From the NCBI GenBank assembly GCA_020201415.1, contig JAIVGW010000017.1, positions 1-18,033 on the forward strand: a DNA stretch of 18,033 bases, in the 5' to 3' direction. The stretch comes from Lentisphaerota bacterium. GTDB taxonomy: Bacteria > Verrucomicrobiota > Kiritimatiellia > JAAZAB01. The position numbers and the translations under genes were made by a program. Shown in pieces: positions 1-8,193 of the stretch; position 1 is the first letter of the stretch, and every line of letters begins with the position of its first letter. Below the pieces are notes generated by a model. It saw nothing but the letters and a program-made list of their open reading frames with translations. It was not told where the DNA came from and made no database searches.

Positions 1-1037
1 TTCAGTATATTTTCCGCCACATCCATGGTGATGGGCTTTTTATACAGAGAGGCGTATGAGGACAGCTTGATCATGGCGCCTTCCAGCCGGCGGATGTTGG
101 ATTTGATATTGGAGGCTATGAATACCAGCATGTTTTCCGCCAGGTGAAAATTCAGGGCTTTCTGTTTTGAGCGCAGAATGGCCATGCGTGTTTCAAAGTC
201 CGGAGGCAGCAGTTCGGTAACCAGGCCCCATTCGAAACGCGATACCAGGCGCTGTTCCAGACCGGCGATTTCACTGGCCGGCCGGTCGCTGGTCATCACA
301 ATCTGTTTATGGGCATCGTACAGCACGTTGAAAGTGTGGAAGAATTCCTCCTGTAGAGCGACCGTTTTCGAAAGAAAATGAATATCGTCAATCAGCAGCA
401 ATTCAGTGCCGCGGTATTTGTCGCGAAACTGTTTGACGCGGCGATGCTGCAATGACTCGATAAATTCGTTCAAAAGGGTTTCGCAGGAAAGATAATGGAT
501 ATGCTTCTGCGTATTGGCATAGACTTCATGACCGATGGCCTGCATCAGATGCGTCTTGCCTAAACCCACGCCACCATAGATGAACAGGGGATTGTAGGCC
601 TTGCCGGGCGCCTGGGCCACCGCCAGCGAAGAGGCGTGGGCAAAATCATTTGATGATCCGACGACGAACGAATTGAAAGAATTTTTTGGATTAAGCTTGA
701 TGCCCGTGGCGTTCAGCGTACGAGTCGCGCGCCGCCGGGGCGCCGGGGCGGATGGTTCCTTGCGTACTATTTCCGCCACCGGGGCATTTTCCTGATGCAC
801 CTCGAAGGCCAGTTCCAAATCATGTCCGCCGGCAAGGCTCAAGGCTTCCTTGATAATAGGCAGATAGTTTTCCTCCAGCCAGGACTGGTAAATGTCATTG
901 CTGACGTACAGGTAAACTTTCTTATTTTCCTGCCGTCCCAAGGAAATGACATTGATCCAACGCGAATAAATATCGGGATGAAGACGTTTTTTTAATTCCT
1001 GGCAGGCGTCTTTCCAAATCGCTTCGGTGTTTTCCAT
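1..1037 (-). CDS. dnaA: Chromosomal replication initiator protein DnaA (partial, 3' end beyond window)
   Basis: Reading the minus strand from the ATG at 1037-1035 gives 345 residues with no stop before the window edge. The N-terminus (about 1-80) looks like DnaA domain I (IWKDACQELKKRLHPDIYSR), followed by a short proline/alanine/arginine-rich linker (about 84-108). The AAA+ domain opens at FNSFVVGSSNDFAHA. Walker A is GGVGLGKT (155-162), Walker B is LLLIDDIH (213-220), and GLEQRLVSRFEWGL (259-272) carries the sensor/arginine-finger region. The DNA-binding domain IV is not in the window. DnaA binds DnaA boxes and opens oriC to start chromosome replication in the cytoplasm. The Shine-Dalgarno is weak (AAAGG about 11 nt upstream), but the N-terminal sequence fits the family. 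It is transcribed divergently from the M24 peptidase pseudogene; the intergenic region between them carries DnaA-box-like sites, consistent with autoregulation. Family assignment is essentially certain. Confidence 0.97.
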   Translation of the reverse strand, partial: MENTEAIWKDACQELKKRLHPDIYSRWINVISLGRQENKKVYLYVSNDIYQSWLEENYLPIIKEALSLAGGHDLELAFEVHQENAPVAEIVRKEPSAPAPRRRATRTLNATGIKLNPKNSFNSFVVGSSNDFAHASSLAVAQAPGKAYNPLFIYGGVGLGKTHLMQAIGHEVYANTQKHIHYLSCETLLNEFIESLQHRRVKQFRDKYRGTELLLIDDIHFLSKTVALQEEFFHTFNVLYDAHKQIVMTSDRPASEIAGLEQRLVSRFEWGLVTELLPPDFETRMAILRSKQKALNFHLAENMLVFIASNIKSNIRRLEGAMIKLSSYASLYKKPITMDVAENIL

Positions 1038-1060
1038 GATTGTTTCTGCCTTTACACTGA

Positions 1061-1079
1061 CCAGATTAAACCAGATTAA
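1061..1079. repeat. Two CCAGATTAA direct repeats, 10-bp period
   Basis: CCAGATTAA occurs at 1061-1069 and again at 1071-1079, exactly one helical turn apart and about 24 bp upstream of the dnaA start codon. The spacing would place two identical contacts on the same DNA face. It could be a regulatory site or part of an unwinding element; function is unknown. Confidence 0.45.
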
Positions 1080-1155
1080 TTCAGTGGATATGCCATGCGT
1101 AACGCGTCCCCGGCATTCTCCGCTTTAAGTGATGTCTTTTTAAATAGTTGTCCAA

Positions 1156-1198
1156 TGTTAATAAAACTTTTCCTCAGCATATTAACAGGTTATTAACA
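1156..1198. promoter_or_regulatory. Cluster of DnaA-box-like sites (TTATTAACA)
   Basis: TTATTAACA is present on the plus strand at 1190-1198 and on the minus strand at 1164-1156 (TGTTAATAA on plus), forming an inverted pair. A third, weaker copy, ATATTAACA, lies at 1179-1187. TTATTAACA matches the common DnaA box TTATNCACA at 8 of 9 positions. Clustering directly upstream of dnaA supports a role in autoregulation or origin function, but this is inferred. Confidence 0.45.
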
Positions 1199-1450
1199 GC
1201 CCTGTCTATCTCCCCCTCTGTCCTATGAGGACGGAGGATAATCAGCGCAGGCGCGCTTGGCAAGATTAAATCAGTAAAAAAATGCAATAATTTCAAAAAC
1301 CACAAAATGTTGTAGATCACTTGGTTTAAGCCGCTATATGAATGGAGCTGGTGGAAAAAATATCTTGCCGAAAACCTAATACTATTGTAATGAAATTGCA
1401 ACATCCTGTAAACAAACCAGTTTCAATTTGAAGCCCCAACGGTAACAAAC

Positions 1451-1459
1451 TGTGAATAA
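1451..1459 (-). promoter_or_regulatory. Perfect DnaA box TTATTCACA
   Basis: The plus strand reads TGTGAATAA, so the minus strand reads TTATTCACA, an exact match to TTATNCACA. It overlaps the GTG (1452-1454) taken as the start of the M24 peptidase frame, so either the box constrains that start or the start lies elsewhere. The match is direct; binding is inferred. Confidence 0.5.
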
Positions 1460-2326
1460 ATTAACAAGCCCGGTTTTATTGGTTGGAATTCCTGAGCGAC
1501 ACGCGGATTTGCGTTATGTGGCGCCATTTAACTGTCCTGATCCTGTGATATATCTGCTGGAACAGCACCGGTCGCACCTGCTGGTGGGCAGCATGGAAGC
1601 GGCGCGCGCGCGCCGGGTGATGCCTTCATCCTGCCGTGTATGGACGCCGGGCGCATTGGCGGAAGGCGGCCGGCGGTTGAGTTCGTTGGAGGAATGTTGC
1701 GCGGCGCTGTTGCGGCGTTTATCCGTCAGGGCGGTAAAAGTCGGCGGAGATTTTCCCCTGGCCATGGCGCGTCGACTGGAAGAGGATGGATGTCGTTTGA
1801 CGGTGGTGAGCGGCGGTTTGTTTCCCGGGCGCGCGGTTAAGCGTCCGGAAGAATTGCAGCGGCTGCGGCAATGTCAATGCGTGGCGGCGCGGGCCATGGA
1901 CCGCGCCGTACGGGCTGTGCGTAATGCGCGCGTGGATCAGCGCGGGCGCCTGTGCGATGATCGGGGATTGCTGACCTCCGAACGTCTGCGACGGTTGATT
2001 CAGGAGGCTTTGCTGGCTTATGGCTGCGAAGGGCCTGGCACCATTGCGGCCGGCGGCCGCCAGGCGGCCGATCCGCATGAAATGGGGCGGAGACGGGCAG
2101 GGTGGAGGGCTTTATCCACAGTGTCGGGCATGGCTTGGGATTGGATGTGCATGAGGCGCCGCGGGTTGGTCGGTCCGGGGAGCGTCTGCGTGCCGGGCAG
2201 GTGATCACGGTCGAGCCCGGTCTATATTACCGCGCGACCGGCGGCGTACGCGTGGAGGATGTGGTGGTGGTCACGCCTACCGGTTGCGACATCATTTATC
2301 CCGCGCGTCATGTTTTTCAGGTATGA
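1452..2326 (+). pseudogene. M24 (Xaa-Pro aminopeptidase-like) metallopeptidase, frameshifted with central deletion
   Basis: Two frames carry one M24 peptidase. Frame one runs from a GTG at 1452 to a stop at 2204. It encodes a short creatinase-like N-terminal domain and the start of the pita-bread fold, with the substrate-pocket motif AAGGRQAADPHEMG at about 199-212. The homology then jumps to another frame, 2102-2326, which holds HSVGHGLGLDVHEAP, VEPGLY and RVEDVVVV (metal-binding His and both Glu regions). In family members these segments are separated by roughly 90 residues that include the two metal-binding Asp residues; here they are almost adjacent, so that part is missing and the frame shifts near 2080-2100. 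The protein cannot be active as read. The second frame's TGA overlaps the start of the next gene, suggesting original translational coupling. The GTG start is uncertain: no good ribosome-binding site is visible. An assembly deletion is the alternative explanation. Confidence 0.8.
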
Positions 2327-3417
2327 TCATGTTTAAACCACGGGATGTGACACTCTATGTGCCCTGCTACAATGCCGGAGGCACCATTACAAAATTGCTG
2401 CAGGCGGTGGCGGATCAGACCGTGACACCGAAGGAAGTGGTTTTAATTGACGATGGATCCGATCCTCCGTTGCATCTGCCGGGTTGGCGGGTGGTGCGGC
2501 ATGCCGCCAATTACGGGCTGGCGGCGGCGCGCAATACGGCCTTGTCATTATGCCGGACGCCCCTGCTGGCGGCGTTGGATGCGGATGTCGCGCCGGCGCC
2601 GGATTGGCTGGAAATACTGTTGACGGCTCTCAATCGCAGCGGCGCCGCCGGCGTCGGCGGCCGTCTGGACGAACACTTCAAGGTTACGCTCGGCGATCGC
2701 TGGCGCATCGCGCACATGACCCAGCATTGGGGTGACCGGTCCCTGCGCAACCCGCGTTTTCTTTACGGCGCCAACACCCTGTTGCGAGCGCAGGTCCTGC
2801 GCGATGCCGGTGGTTATGATCCGGCCCTGCGCACCAATAACGAGGACCGTGTCATGTCCGAAACGCTTTATGCGCACGGGGCCAGCCTGGTTTACGTGCC
2901 TGGCGCCCGTTGCCGCCATCTGCGGCGCGATGATTGCCGTACGATTCTGCCGGGCTACTGGCGCTGGCATTATGCTTCCGGGTTGCAACTGGGGGATTTC
3001 GACCGGCCGGCGGGAATGGTGGGGCGCATTTCGCTGGTCAACTTCGGGATTTCCCGCTATCGTGCCTACCTGGACCGCCGGGAACAGCGGCCGTCTCTGC
3101 TGGGGCTGGATACCGCCCTGCCATGGGTTTTCTGTGCCATGGATCTTTGGTTTTACGCGCAGAGACACCGGGTGTCCCTGCCGGATTTCCCGCCCGCGGC
3201 CGCTATGCGGCGTTTGCCGGGCCCGGTCATCCGGCTTTTGTTAGCGCTGTTGGAAGCGGTGCCGGACCGGCCGCCGGCGGGCCCGGCGCCGATCTGGCTG
3301 GAGGATTATCTGGTGGCGTTCGAGGAATGCCTGGAACGGTTCAACTGGTGGTATGAATGCGAACAGCCGCTGATCTGGGATGATTTAGCCGCGGAATTGG
3401 CCGGCCCGGTGGATTAA
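2323..3417 (+). CDS. Family 2 glycosyltransferase (GT-A fold)
   Basis: The ATG at 2323 overlaps the TGA of the upstream M24 frame (ATGA), typical of translational coupling; a second in-frame ATG at 2329 is an alternative, and the open frame further upstream is unlikely to be translated. The 364-residue protein begins LYVPCYNAGG (11-20), a standard GT2 nucleotide-sugar binding start, with IDDGSD at 42-47 and the metal-binding ALDADV (DxD at 86-88). TNNEDRVMSE (NED at 173-175) fits the acceptor/catalytic base region. It has no signal peptide or membrane segment, so it is a cytoplasmic enzyme transferring a sugar from a nucleotide donor to a glycan, lipid or protein. Donor and acceptor cannot be told from sequence. 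The C-terminal region (about 200-364, rich in Trp/Tyr/Pro) is not recognised. The next gene begins about 50 bp downstream. Confidence 0.88.
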   Translation: MIMFKPRDVTLYVPCYNAGGTITKLLQAVADQTVTPKEVVLIDDGSDPPLHLPGWRVVRHAANYGLAAARNTALSLCRTPLLAALDADVAPAPDWLEILLTALNRSGAAGVGGRLDEHFKVTLGDRWRIAHMTQHWGDRSLRNPRFLYGANTLLRAQVLRDAGGYDPALRTNNEDRVMSETLYAHGASLVYVPGARCRHLRRDDCRTILPGYWRWHYASGLQLGDFDRPAGMVGRISLVNFGISRYRAYLDRREQRPSLLGLDTALPWVFCAMDLWFYAQRHRVSLPDFPPAAAMRRLPGPVIRLLLALLEAVPDRPPAGPAPIWLEDYLVAFEECLERFNWWYECEQPLIWDDLAAELAGPVD

Positions 3418-3458
3418 GCCAGACAGAATGAGCCGGCATGACTGACAAACTAACAGAG

Positions 3459-3464
3459 AAAGGA
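3459..3464 (+). promoter_or_regulatory. Shine-Dalgarno AAAGGA selecting the 3471 start
   Basis: AAAGGA lies 6 nt before the ATG at 3471. The in-frame ATG at 3438 has no comparable site upstream, so 3471 is preferred for the sialidase-like gene. Confidence 0.55.
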
Positions 3465-3470
3465 CGCAGG

Positions 3471-4676
3471 ATGTATGGATTGGCGCAGGATTATACGGTG
3501 GTCGCCCGTGTGCCCCCGGATGAAGATGATTATTACACTTTTTTCTACAGCGATGCCTTCATCCGTTTAAGTGACGGTACACTGATGGCCGCGGCCCCCA
3601 TGCTGCAAGCCGGGCCCGCGGCCGGCGGCCGCGATGCCCCCTGTCATGTGCGCTTGGCGCAAAGCGAGGACGGGGGGCGCAGCTGGCGGCAGCTGAACGA
3701 CGTAGTCTTTCCCTGCCGGGTGGAAGTGGCGTTTATGGAGCAGGCCGCGGCCTTGTTCATGATCGTCGGCGTGGTCTCCGATGCAGGGGTGATCCTGCTG
3801 TTGCGCAGCGATGACGCCGGCGCCTCCTGGAGCGCTCCGGTGGAGATCCTGCGCAATCCGTCCGCCTGTGCGGACCCACACGCTCCGGGCGCCACGCCGC
3901 GCAAGAGGTTTTATTGCCTGCACCAGACGCCCATGGCGGTCAAGAACAATCGTCTGTATTTTGCTGTAAGCGAAGGCTGGCAGGAAATGGCGGTGATCAG
4001 CTGTGACTTAGCCGGTGACATCATGTCTCCCGCCGCCTGGCGCCTTAGCGCCAGCGTGGCCATGCCCATACCGGCCGAATTGAATGCCGGACTGAATCCC
4101 GGCCCTTCCATGCGCTGTCTGGAGGGCAATGTGATTGTGGTCAATGGCGCCCTGCGCGTCCTGGCGCGGGCCTGCATCGACCGCTACGCCACCGCCAATC
4201 TGGCGGCAGTGTTCGACCTGCGGGATGAGCACGACCGCCTCGACCTGAAGTTCACCCAGTTCTATCCGCTGCCGGGCGGCAACTGCAAATTTTTCATTAT
4301 ATGGGATGAGCAATCCCGGCTCTACTGGATGGCGTCCAATCCGCCGGCCAATTCCCAGGGCGTGGTGCCGGTGCCGGCGCGCATCCCCGGCAACGACCGG
4401 CGCTTCATGATGCTCTGGTACGCGCTGGATGCCCTGAACTGGTTTCCCGCCGGTTGCGTGGCCGGCTCCCCGCGGCAGGCGGAGTGTTTCATGTATCCCG
4501 CCATGGTCATCGAGGGCGACGATCTGGTGATCCTGTCGCGCACGTCGCGCGATTATGAAGGAGGAAAACAGGCGGCCGCCCGCGCGCAGAAAGGGCATCA
4601 TGACGCCAATCTGCTGACATTGCATCGCGTACGCAATTTTCGCGATCTGGCCATGGACATCCGGCCACGGGCCTGA
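3471..4676 (+). CDS. Sialidase-like (BNR/Asp-box) six-bladed beta-propeller protein
   Basis: The protein is about 401 residues from the ATG at 3471 (an ATG at 3438 would add 11). Two clear Asp boxes, SEDGGRSW (about 65-72) and SDDAGASW (about 113-120), sit in consecutive beta-propeller blades, and the N-terminal FYSDAFIRLSDGTLMAA pattern is that of sialidase-family BNR proteins. The FRIP-type arginine of true exo-sialidases is not obvious, so sialidase activity should not be assumed; many such proteins in polysaccharide-degrading bacteria act on other sugars or are uncharacterised. No signal peptide is seen, implying a cytoplasmic location. It lies 53 bp downstream of the glycosyltransferase, probably co-transcribed, and 151 bp ahead of the DUF4838 gene. 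Fold assignment is firm; substrate is unknown. Confidence 0.75.
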   Translation: MYGLAQDYTVVARVPPDEDDYYTFFYSDAFIRLSDGTLMAAAPMLQAGPAAGGRDAPCHVRLAQSEDGGRSWRQLNDVVFPCRVEVAFMEQAAALFMIVGVVSDAGVILLLRSDDAGASWSAPVEILRNPSACADPHAPGATPRKRFYCLHQTPMAVKNNRLYFAVSEGWQEMAVISCDLAGDIMSPAAWRLSASVAMPIPAELNAGLNPGPSMRCLEGNVIVVNGALRVLARACIDRYATANLAAVFDLRDEHDRLDLKFTQFYPLPGGNCKFFIIWDEQSRLYWMASNPPANSQGVVPVPARIPGNDRRFMMLWYALDALNWFPAGCVAGSPRQAECFMYPAMVIEGDDLVILSRTSRDYEGGKQAAARAQKGHHDANLLTLHRVRNFRDLAMDIRPRA

Positions 4677-4827
4677 TGGAAAGGCGCGCGGCTTGGTTGT
4701 TAAGCAGGGCGTTGCCATGCCGGAGTCAGAATACAGGAGACGGAATTCAGTCAGAAAGCCCAGACATTCGAAGGTTTTGGCCCTGTGCAGGATATTTTAG
4801 TAAGCTTATCATAGTAGGAGGTAAAAC

Positions 4828-6744
4828 ATGCGGGCAATGAAAAAAATCAGGTGGTTAGGCAGCGGGTTGTTGGTCATGGGGCTTTGCGCTGTCTCGCAGG
4901 CGGAACCGATGGTTCTGGTGCGCTCCGGCGCCAGCCTGGCGCCGATCGTGGTTTATGAAGACGCGCCGCCTTATACCAGGCGCGCGGCGGACGAGCTGGC
5001 CCTGTACATCGAAAAAATCAGCGGCGTCCGGCCGGAAGTGCTGGTGGGCCGGCCTGATCCGCTGCCGGAACATGCCGTCTGGGTCGGGTATCAGCCGGTC
5101 TTGCGGGAAGTAATGCCGGGGGTGGATTTTGATTTCCAGCACCCAGAGGAAATCATGATTGCCTGCGATGGCCGCCACCTGGTCATTGCCGGGCGCGACC
5201 GCTGGAATCCGGACAGCCTGGTGGTTGCGACCGGCCGGGACACCATCACGGGCTACCAGCAGGAATACGGCACGATCAACGCCGTCTATACCTACCTGCG
5301 GGATTACCTTGATGTACGCTGGCTGTGGCCGGGGGAATTGGGCGAGGACATCATCCGGCGTCAGAAGATCGTGCAGGAGCCCTGCGAATACCGCTACCAT
5401 CCACAAATCCGCAATCGCAGCACGCTGTTTCGTCTGTCAGCCCTGGGTGACAACCGGGGCAGGTCGTTCGAATGGACGCGCTTCCAGCGGCTGCAGCTTG
5501 ATTCGCTGAATGTGCCCGGCGGGCATCCCCAGACCGGTTGGTGGGAGCGCTACCACGAGGATCATCCGGAATATTTTGCGTTGCAGCCCGACGGCAAGCG
5601 CAGCGGCTTTCCCGCGCCGAAACTGGCCAAGCTCTGCGTTTCCAATCCGGGTGTGTGGGATCAATGGATGGTCGAAGTTGAAGAGCACCTGGCGCGGGAT
5701 CCCAATGCCACCGTCTTCGGCGCCAATCCCAACGACAGTTATCACCGGGGACACTGCATCTGCGAAAATTGCCGGGCCTGGGATCATCCCGACGGTGAAA
5801 TGCGTTCCTATACCTGGCAGGGACTTAGCCAGGAATACGTCGCCATCTCCGATCGCCTGGTGATCTTCGCCAACCACCTGGGGCGTCTGCTGCGTGAACG
5901 GTACCCGGACCGGGATTATTACGTGTTGATCAGCGCCTACGGTAATTCCCGTCCTGCCCCGGTGGCGGCCGTGCCGGCCGCCAATGTGATTGTCGGCAAT
6001 GTCGCCAACATGTTCTGGGGGCTGGATGCCCGCGATCGCAACCGGCCCGACGGGCCTACGGTGCCGGAGCAATTCGCGGCCTGGGCGCGGGTGGCCGGCC
6101 GGCAGCAATGGCGTCCGAATACCGGCAGCGCCGGCGGCTGGCAGCAGGGTCAGCCCGATGTGCCGTTGTCACGCACCGCGGAAAGCTTTAAATTTGCCGC
6201 TGCACACGGCTGCATCGGCATTTTTGTCGATACAATCTGGGAATACTGGGCCACGCAGGGACCGCTGTATTATCTGGTAGCGCACCTGGCATGGAATCCC
6301 GATACCGATCCGCGGGCGCTGATGGACGATTACTATCAGCGCGGGTTCGGTCCGGCCGCGCCGCAATTACAGGCCTACTGGGAGTTGCTGGAAGAGGCGC
6401 GCAATCGCAAGGTGGACGGCGACCTGCCTTTTGGTGAAGTTTACGACGCAGCTCTGCTGGCCCGGGCGGACCGTCTGTTGGATGAGGCTGAAAACGCCGT
6501 GTCCGGCGCGCCGGAGCACTACGCCCGGCGCATTGCCTTCATGCGCGCGGGTCTGGAATATACCCGGCTGATGGTGGAAATCCGCACCTTGATGGCGCAG
6601 TACCGGGAAAGCCGCGAACAGGATACCGCGGCCGCGGACAAGGTGCGGGCCAACTGGGAACGGCTGCAGGAAATCGCGCGGGACAACCTGATGCGCATCC
6701 TGCAGCCCGGTACGCGCTATGCCGGCCGGCTCCATCCGGATTGA
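4828..6744 (+). CDS. Secreted DUF4838-domain protein (putative glycoside hydrolase)
   Basis: A strong AGGAGGT at 4816-4822 lies 5 nt before the ATG at 4828. The 638-residue product starts with a basic stretch, a hydrophobic core and SQA-EP at about 23-27, a typical signal peptidase I site, so it is exported. Residues about 40-140 resemble the alpha/beta N-terminal domain found ahead of GH20/GH67-like catalytic barrels (PYTRRAADELALYIEKISG). The middle (about 190-500) matches the DUF4838 pattern: long Trp/Tyr-rich barrel-like sequence with a HCICENC cysteine cluster around 307-313 and VPAANVIVGNVANMFWG. The C-terminal part is helical. DUF4838 proteins are common in glycan-degrading loci of PVC bacteria and Bacteroidetes, and are predicted hydrolases; substrate is not established. 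It is the last gene before a terminator at 6756-6790 and the only clearly secreted enzyme in the window. Confidence 0.82.
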   Translation: MRAMKKIRWLGSGLLVMGLCAVSQAEPMVLVRSGASLAPIVVYEDAPPYTRRAADELALYIEKISGVRPEVLVGRPDPLPEHAVWVGYQPVLREVMPGVDFDFQHPEEIMIACDGRHLVIAGRDRWNPDSLVVATGRDTITGYQQEYGTINAVYTYLRDYLDVRWLWPGELGEDIIRRQKIVQEPCEYRYHPQIRNRSTLFRLSALGDNRGRSFEWTRFQRLQLDSLNVPGGHPQTGWWERYHEDHPEYFALQPDGKRSGFPAPKLAKLCVSNPGVWDQWMVEVEEHLARDPNATVFGANPNDSYHRGHCICENCRAWDHPDGEMRSYTWQGLSQEYVAISDRLVIFANHLGRLLRERYPDRDYYVLISAYGNSRPAPVAAVPAANVIVGNVANMFWGLDARDRNRPDGPTVPEQFAAWARVAGRQQWRPNTGSAGGWQQGQPDVPLSRTAESFKFAAAHGCIGIFVDTIWEYWATQGPLYYLVAHLAWNPDTDPRALMDDYYQRGFGPAAPQLQAYWELLEEARNRKVDGDLPFGEVYDAALLARADRLLDEAENAVSGAPEHYARRIAFMRAGLEYTRLMVEIRTLMAQYRESREQDTAAADKVRANWERLQEIARDNLMRILQPGTRYAGRLHPD

Positions 6745-6755
6745 TGCGGGCGCCG

Positions 6756-6790
6756 GGCGGGTCATTTAAGACGCCGCCGGGTAATTTTTT
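6756..6790 (+). terminator. Rho-independent terminator after the DUF4838 gene
   Basis: GGCGGGTC (6756-6763), loop ATTTAA, then GACGCCGCC (6770-6778) form an 8-bp GC-rich stem with one bulged G, followed closely by a T6 run (6785-6790). It sits 11 bp after the stop at 6744, between convergent genes. The minus-strand read-out has an A/T tail too, so weak bidirectional action is possible. Confidence 0.65.
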
Positions 6791-6802
6791 AAATCCTGCC
6801 GC

Positions 6803-8003
6803 TCAGGCGGATTCGCCGATATCCGACTCGCAGGGATCATAGCGCGGATGCTTGACCTTGGGAATCCGCATGCCGCCGGTGCGATAGACACAGGGCGGAG
6901 CGTCACATTCCATTTTCAGGACAGGACAGAAGGCTTGCGCCAGTTCCGCCGGCAGTTCGATGCGCACCTTGCCCTCATTCTGGGTAAAACTCAGATCCCG
7001 GCCCTGCACCGTGATGCGTTTGACCTGCATCTGGGCGCCGGCAAAGGTAAAACCAGTGCCAGGGACATACCGCATGATGGCGTACAGGTTGTTGCCTTTG
7101 GCCGTGAAAGTGCAGTTGTTGTCCCAGTCGTTGCGCTCGTCACCGCGCGGACCGGTATCTTTGTACTGGTAATCGAAGGTAAACAACTCGGTGTCGAACA
7201 GGGCTTCATGTCCACCCTCATGTTTCATCCAGTCGCCAACCTTGCGGATGATCTGCACCGATTCCCCGGGGATGGCACCATCGCCGCGCGGACCGATGTT
7301 CAAAAGCAGGTTGCCCACGCCGTTCGCGGCCGTGGCCAGCATTTTCACCAGTGTCACGGGCTTTTTCCAGTTGTCATCGGCCACATGGTAGCCCCAGTGA
7401 TCATTCAGGGTCATGCAGGCTTCCCAGGGCCGCCAGGGGTTGGGGCTGGTCATGTGTTGTTCCGGGCTGGCGAAGTCGTTCGGCAGGCCGTTGCGGCGGT
7501 TGATGACGATCTGAGGCTGGATGGATGACACCATCTCATTCATGGAAGGTGTTTTCAATGAACTTTTCGTAAAGCGCCGGATCCTCCAGCGCCGCCGCGC
7601 CGTCCGGCTGGTCGTACCAGTTGTTGAGACTGTGGTAAAGTCCGATTTTCAGGTTGTGCTTGCGGCAGGCGGCAATCATTTCCGCGGTAAAATCGCGCTT
7701 GGAGCCGGTTTTGGTGGAGCAGAAATCCGTCAGATCGCTGTCATAGAGCCGGAATCCGTCATGGTGCATCGTGGTGAACACGATGTAGGCCATCCCGGCA
7801 TCCACCGCCAGCCGGCAGATGGCGTCGGCATCAAATTTGTCGGGATGAAATTCATCAGCGAGTTTGCGGTATTCCTCCGGCGGGATCTGTTCCCGGTTCA
7901 TCACCCATTCCCCGCGTCCCAGAATGCTGTAGAGCCCGAAATGCACAAACATGCCATAGCGGGCCTTGACGAACCACTCCACGCGTTTTTCCACTGACTG
8001 CAT
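6803..8003 (-). pseudogene. GH29 alpha-L-fucosidase, internal out-of-frame deletion
   Basis: The start is the ATG at 8003, with AGGAGGA (8015-8009) 5 nt upstream. The first frame (8003-7536, 155 residues) has GH29 hallmarks: ARYGMFVHFGLYS (14-26), FTTMHHDGFRLYDS and KIGLYHSLNNWY, and ends in ENTFHE-stop. The second frame (entered near 7545, stop at 6803) resumes with MNEMVSSIQPQIVINRRNG and continues through WEACMTLNDHWGYH and LLLNIGPRGDGAIP to a C-terminal beta domain. Family members have about 30-40 residues between these segments, including the WFDG-type stretch with the nucleophile Asp. That piece is absent and the frame is broken, so no active enzyme is expected. No signal peptide is present. 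The enzyme would have removed alpha-L-fucose from glycans. It diverges from the esterase-sulfatase operon, suggesting a shared pathway. A sequencing or assembly deletion is the alternative. Confidence 0.88.
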
Positions 8004-8044
8004 TGGTTTCCTCCTGTAATTGTCAGCACCACGACACGCCGCGC

Positions 8045-8073
8045 AAAATAGTCAAGATGACGGCAATAGTCAA
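8045..8073 (-). promoter_or_regulatory. Candidate promoter for the fucosidase gene
   Basis: On the minus strand TTGACT (8073-8068) is followed after 17 nt by TATTTT (8050-8045), a plausible sigma-70 type pair, about 42 bp upstream of the fucosidase start. The -35 lies within one of two AATAGTCAAG repeats, whose partner overlaps the -10, so a regulator could act here. Inferred from motif match only. Confidence 0.4.
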
Positions 8074-8074
8074 G
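8047..8074. repeat. AATAGTCAAG direct repeat (18-bp period) in divergent promoter region
   Basis: AATAGTCAAG occurs at 8047-8056 and 8065-8074 in the 190-bp region between the divergent fucosidase and esterase genes. Two identical 10-mers on the same strand fit a tandem regulator site, for example for an AraC-type protein, but no regulator gene is in the window. Confidence 0.4.
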
Positions 8075-8193
8075 TTTGTCGGGTGGGAAAAGATTGACCA
8101 TGAGCCGCTGCTGGTTTATGTTGGCCCAAGTTGTGTCGCATGCGCCCGGTCCGGCCATGCCTGCGGAATTTTCAGCCCATAAAGGATTAGTAA

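Larger units (their letters stand above)
1038..1451. other. dnaA-upstream AT-rich intergenic region (candidate oriC or dnaA control region)
   Basis: This 414-bp stretch between two divergent genes has no convincing ORF; the 76-codon minus-strand frame at 1174-1404 has no recognisable family. It is clearly more AT-rich than its surroundings, especially about 1130-1200 and 1260-1420. It holds one inverted pair of TTATTAACA sites, one related ATATTAACA site, two CCAGATTAA repeats near dnaA, and a perfect TTATTCACA DnaA box at its right edge. These are visible in the sequence. Function as a replication origin or as a DnaA-responsive promoter is inference. I could not identify a convincing -35/-10 pair for either flanking gene. 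Confidence 0.5.

Noticed and set aside
38..48. DnaA-box-like TTATACAGA within dnaA
   Set aside because: A single imperfect match inside coding sequence is expected by chance.
1174..1404. 76-codon minus-strand frame upstream of dnaA
   Set aside because: Low-complexity AT-rich sequence, no good ribosome-binding site, no family resemblance; better explained as a control region.
3438..3440. Upstream ATG for the sialidase-like gene
   Set aside because: No Shine-Dalgarno nearby, whereas the in-frame ATG at 3471 has AAAGGA at good spacing; kept only as an alternative.
6848..7528. 226-codon plus-strand frame
   Set aside because: Antisense to the GH29 C-terminal half, which has clear family motifs.
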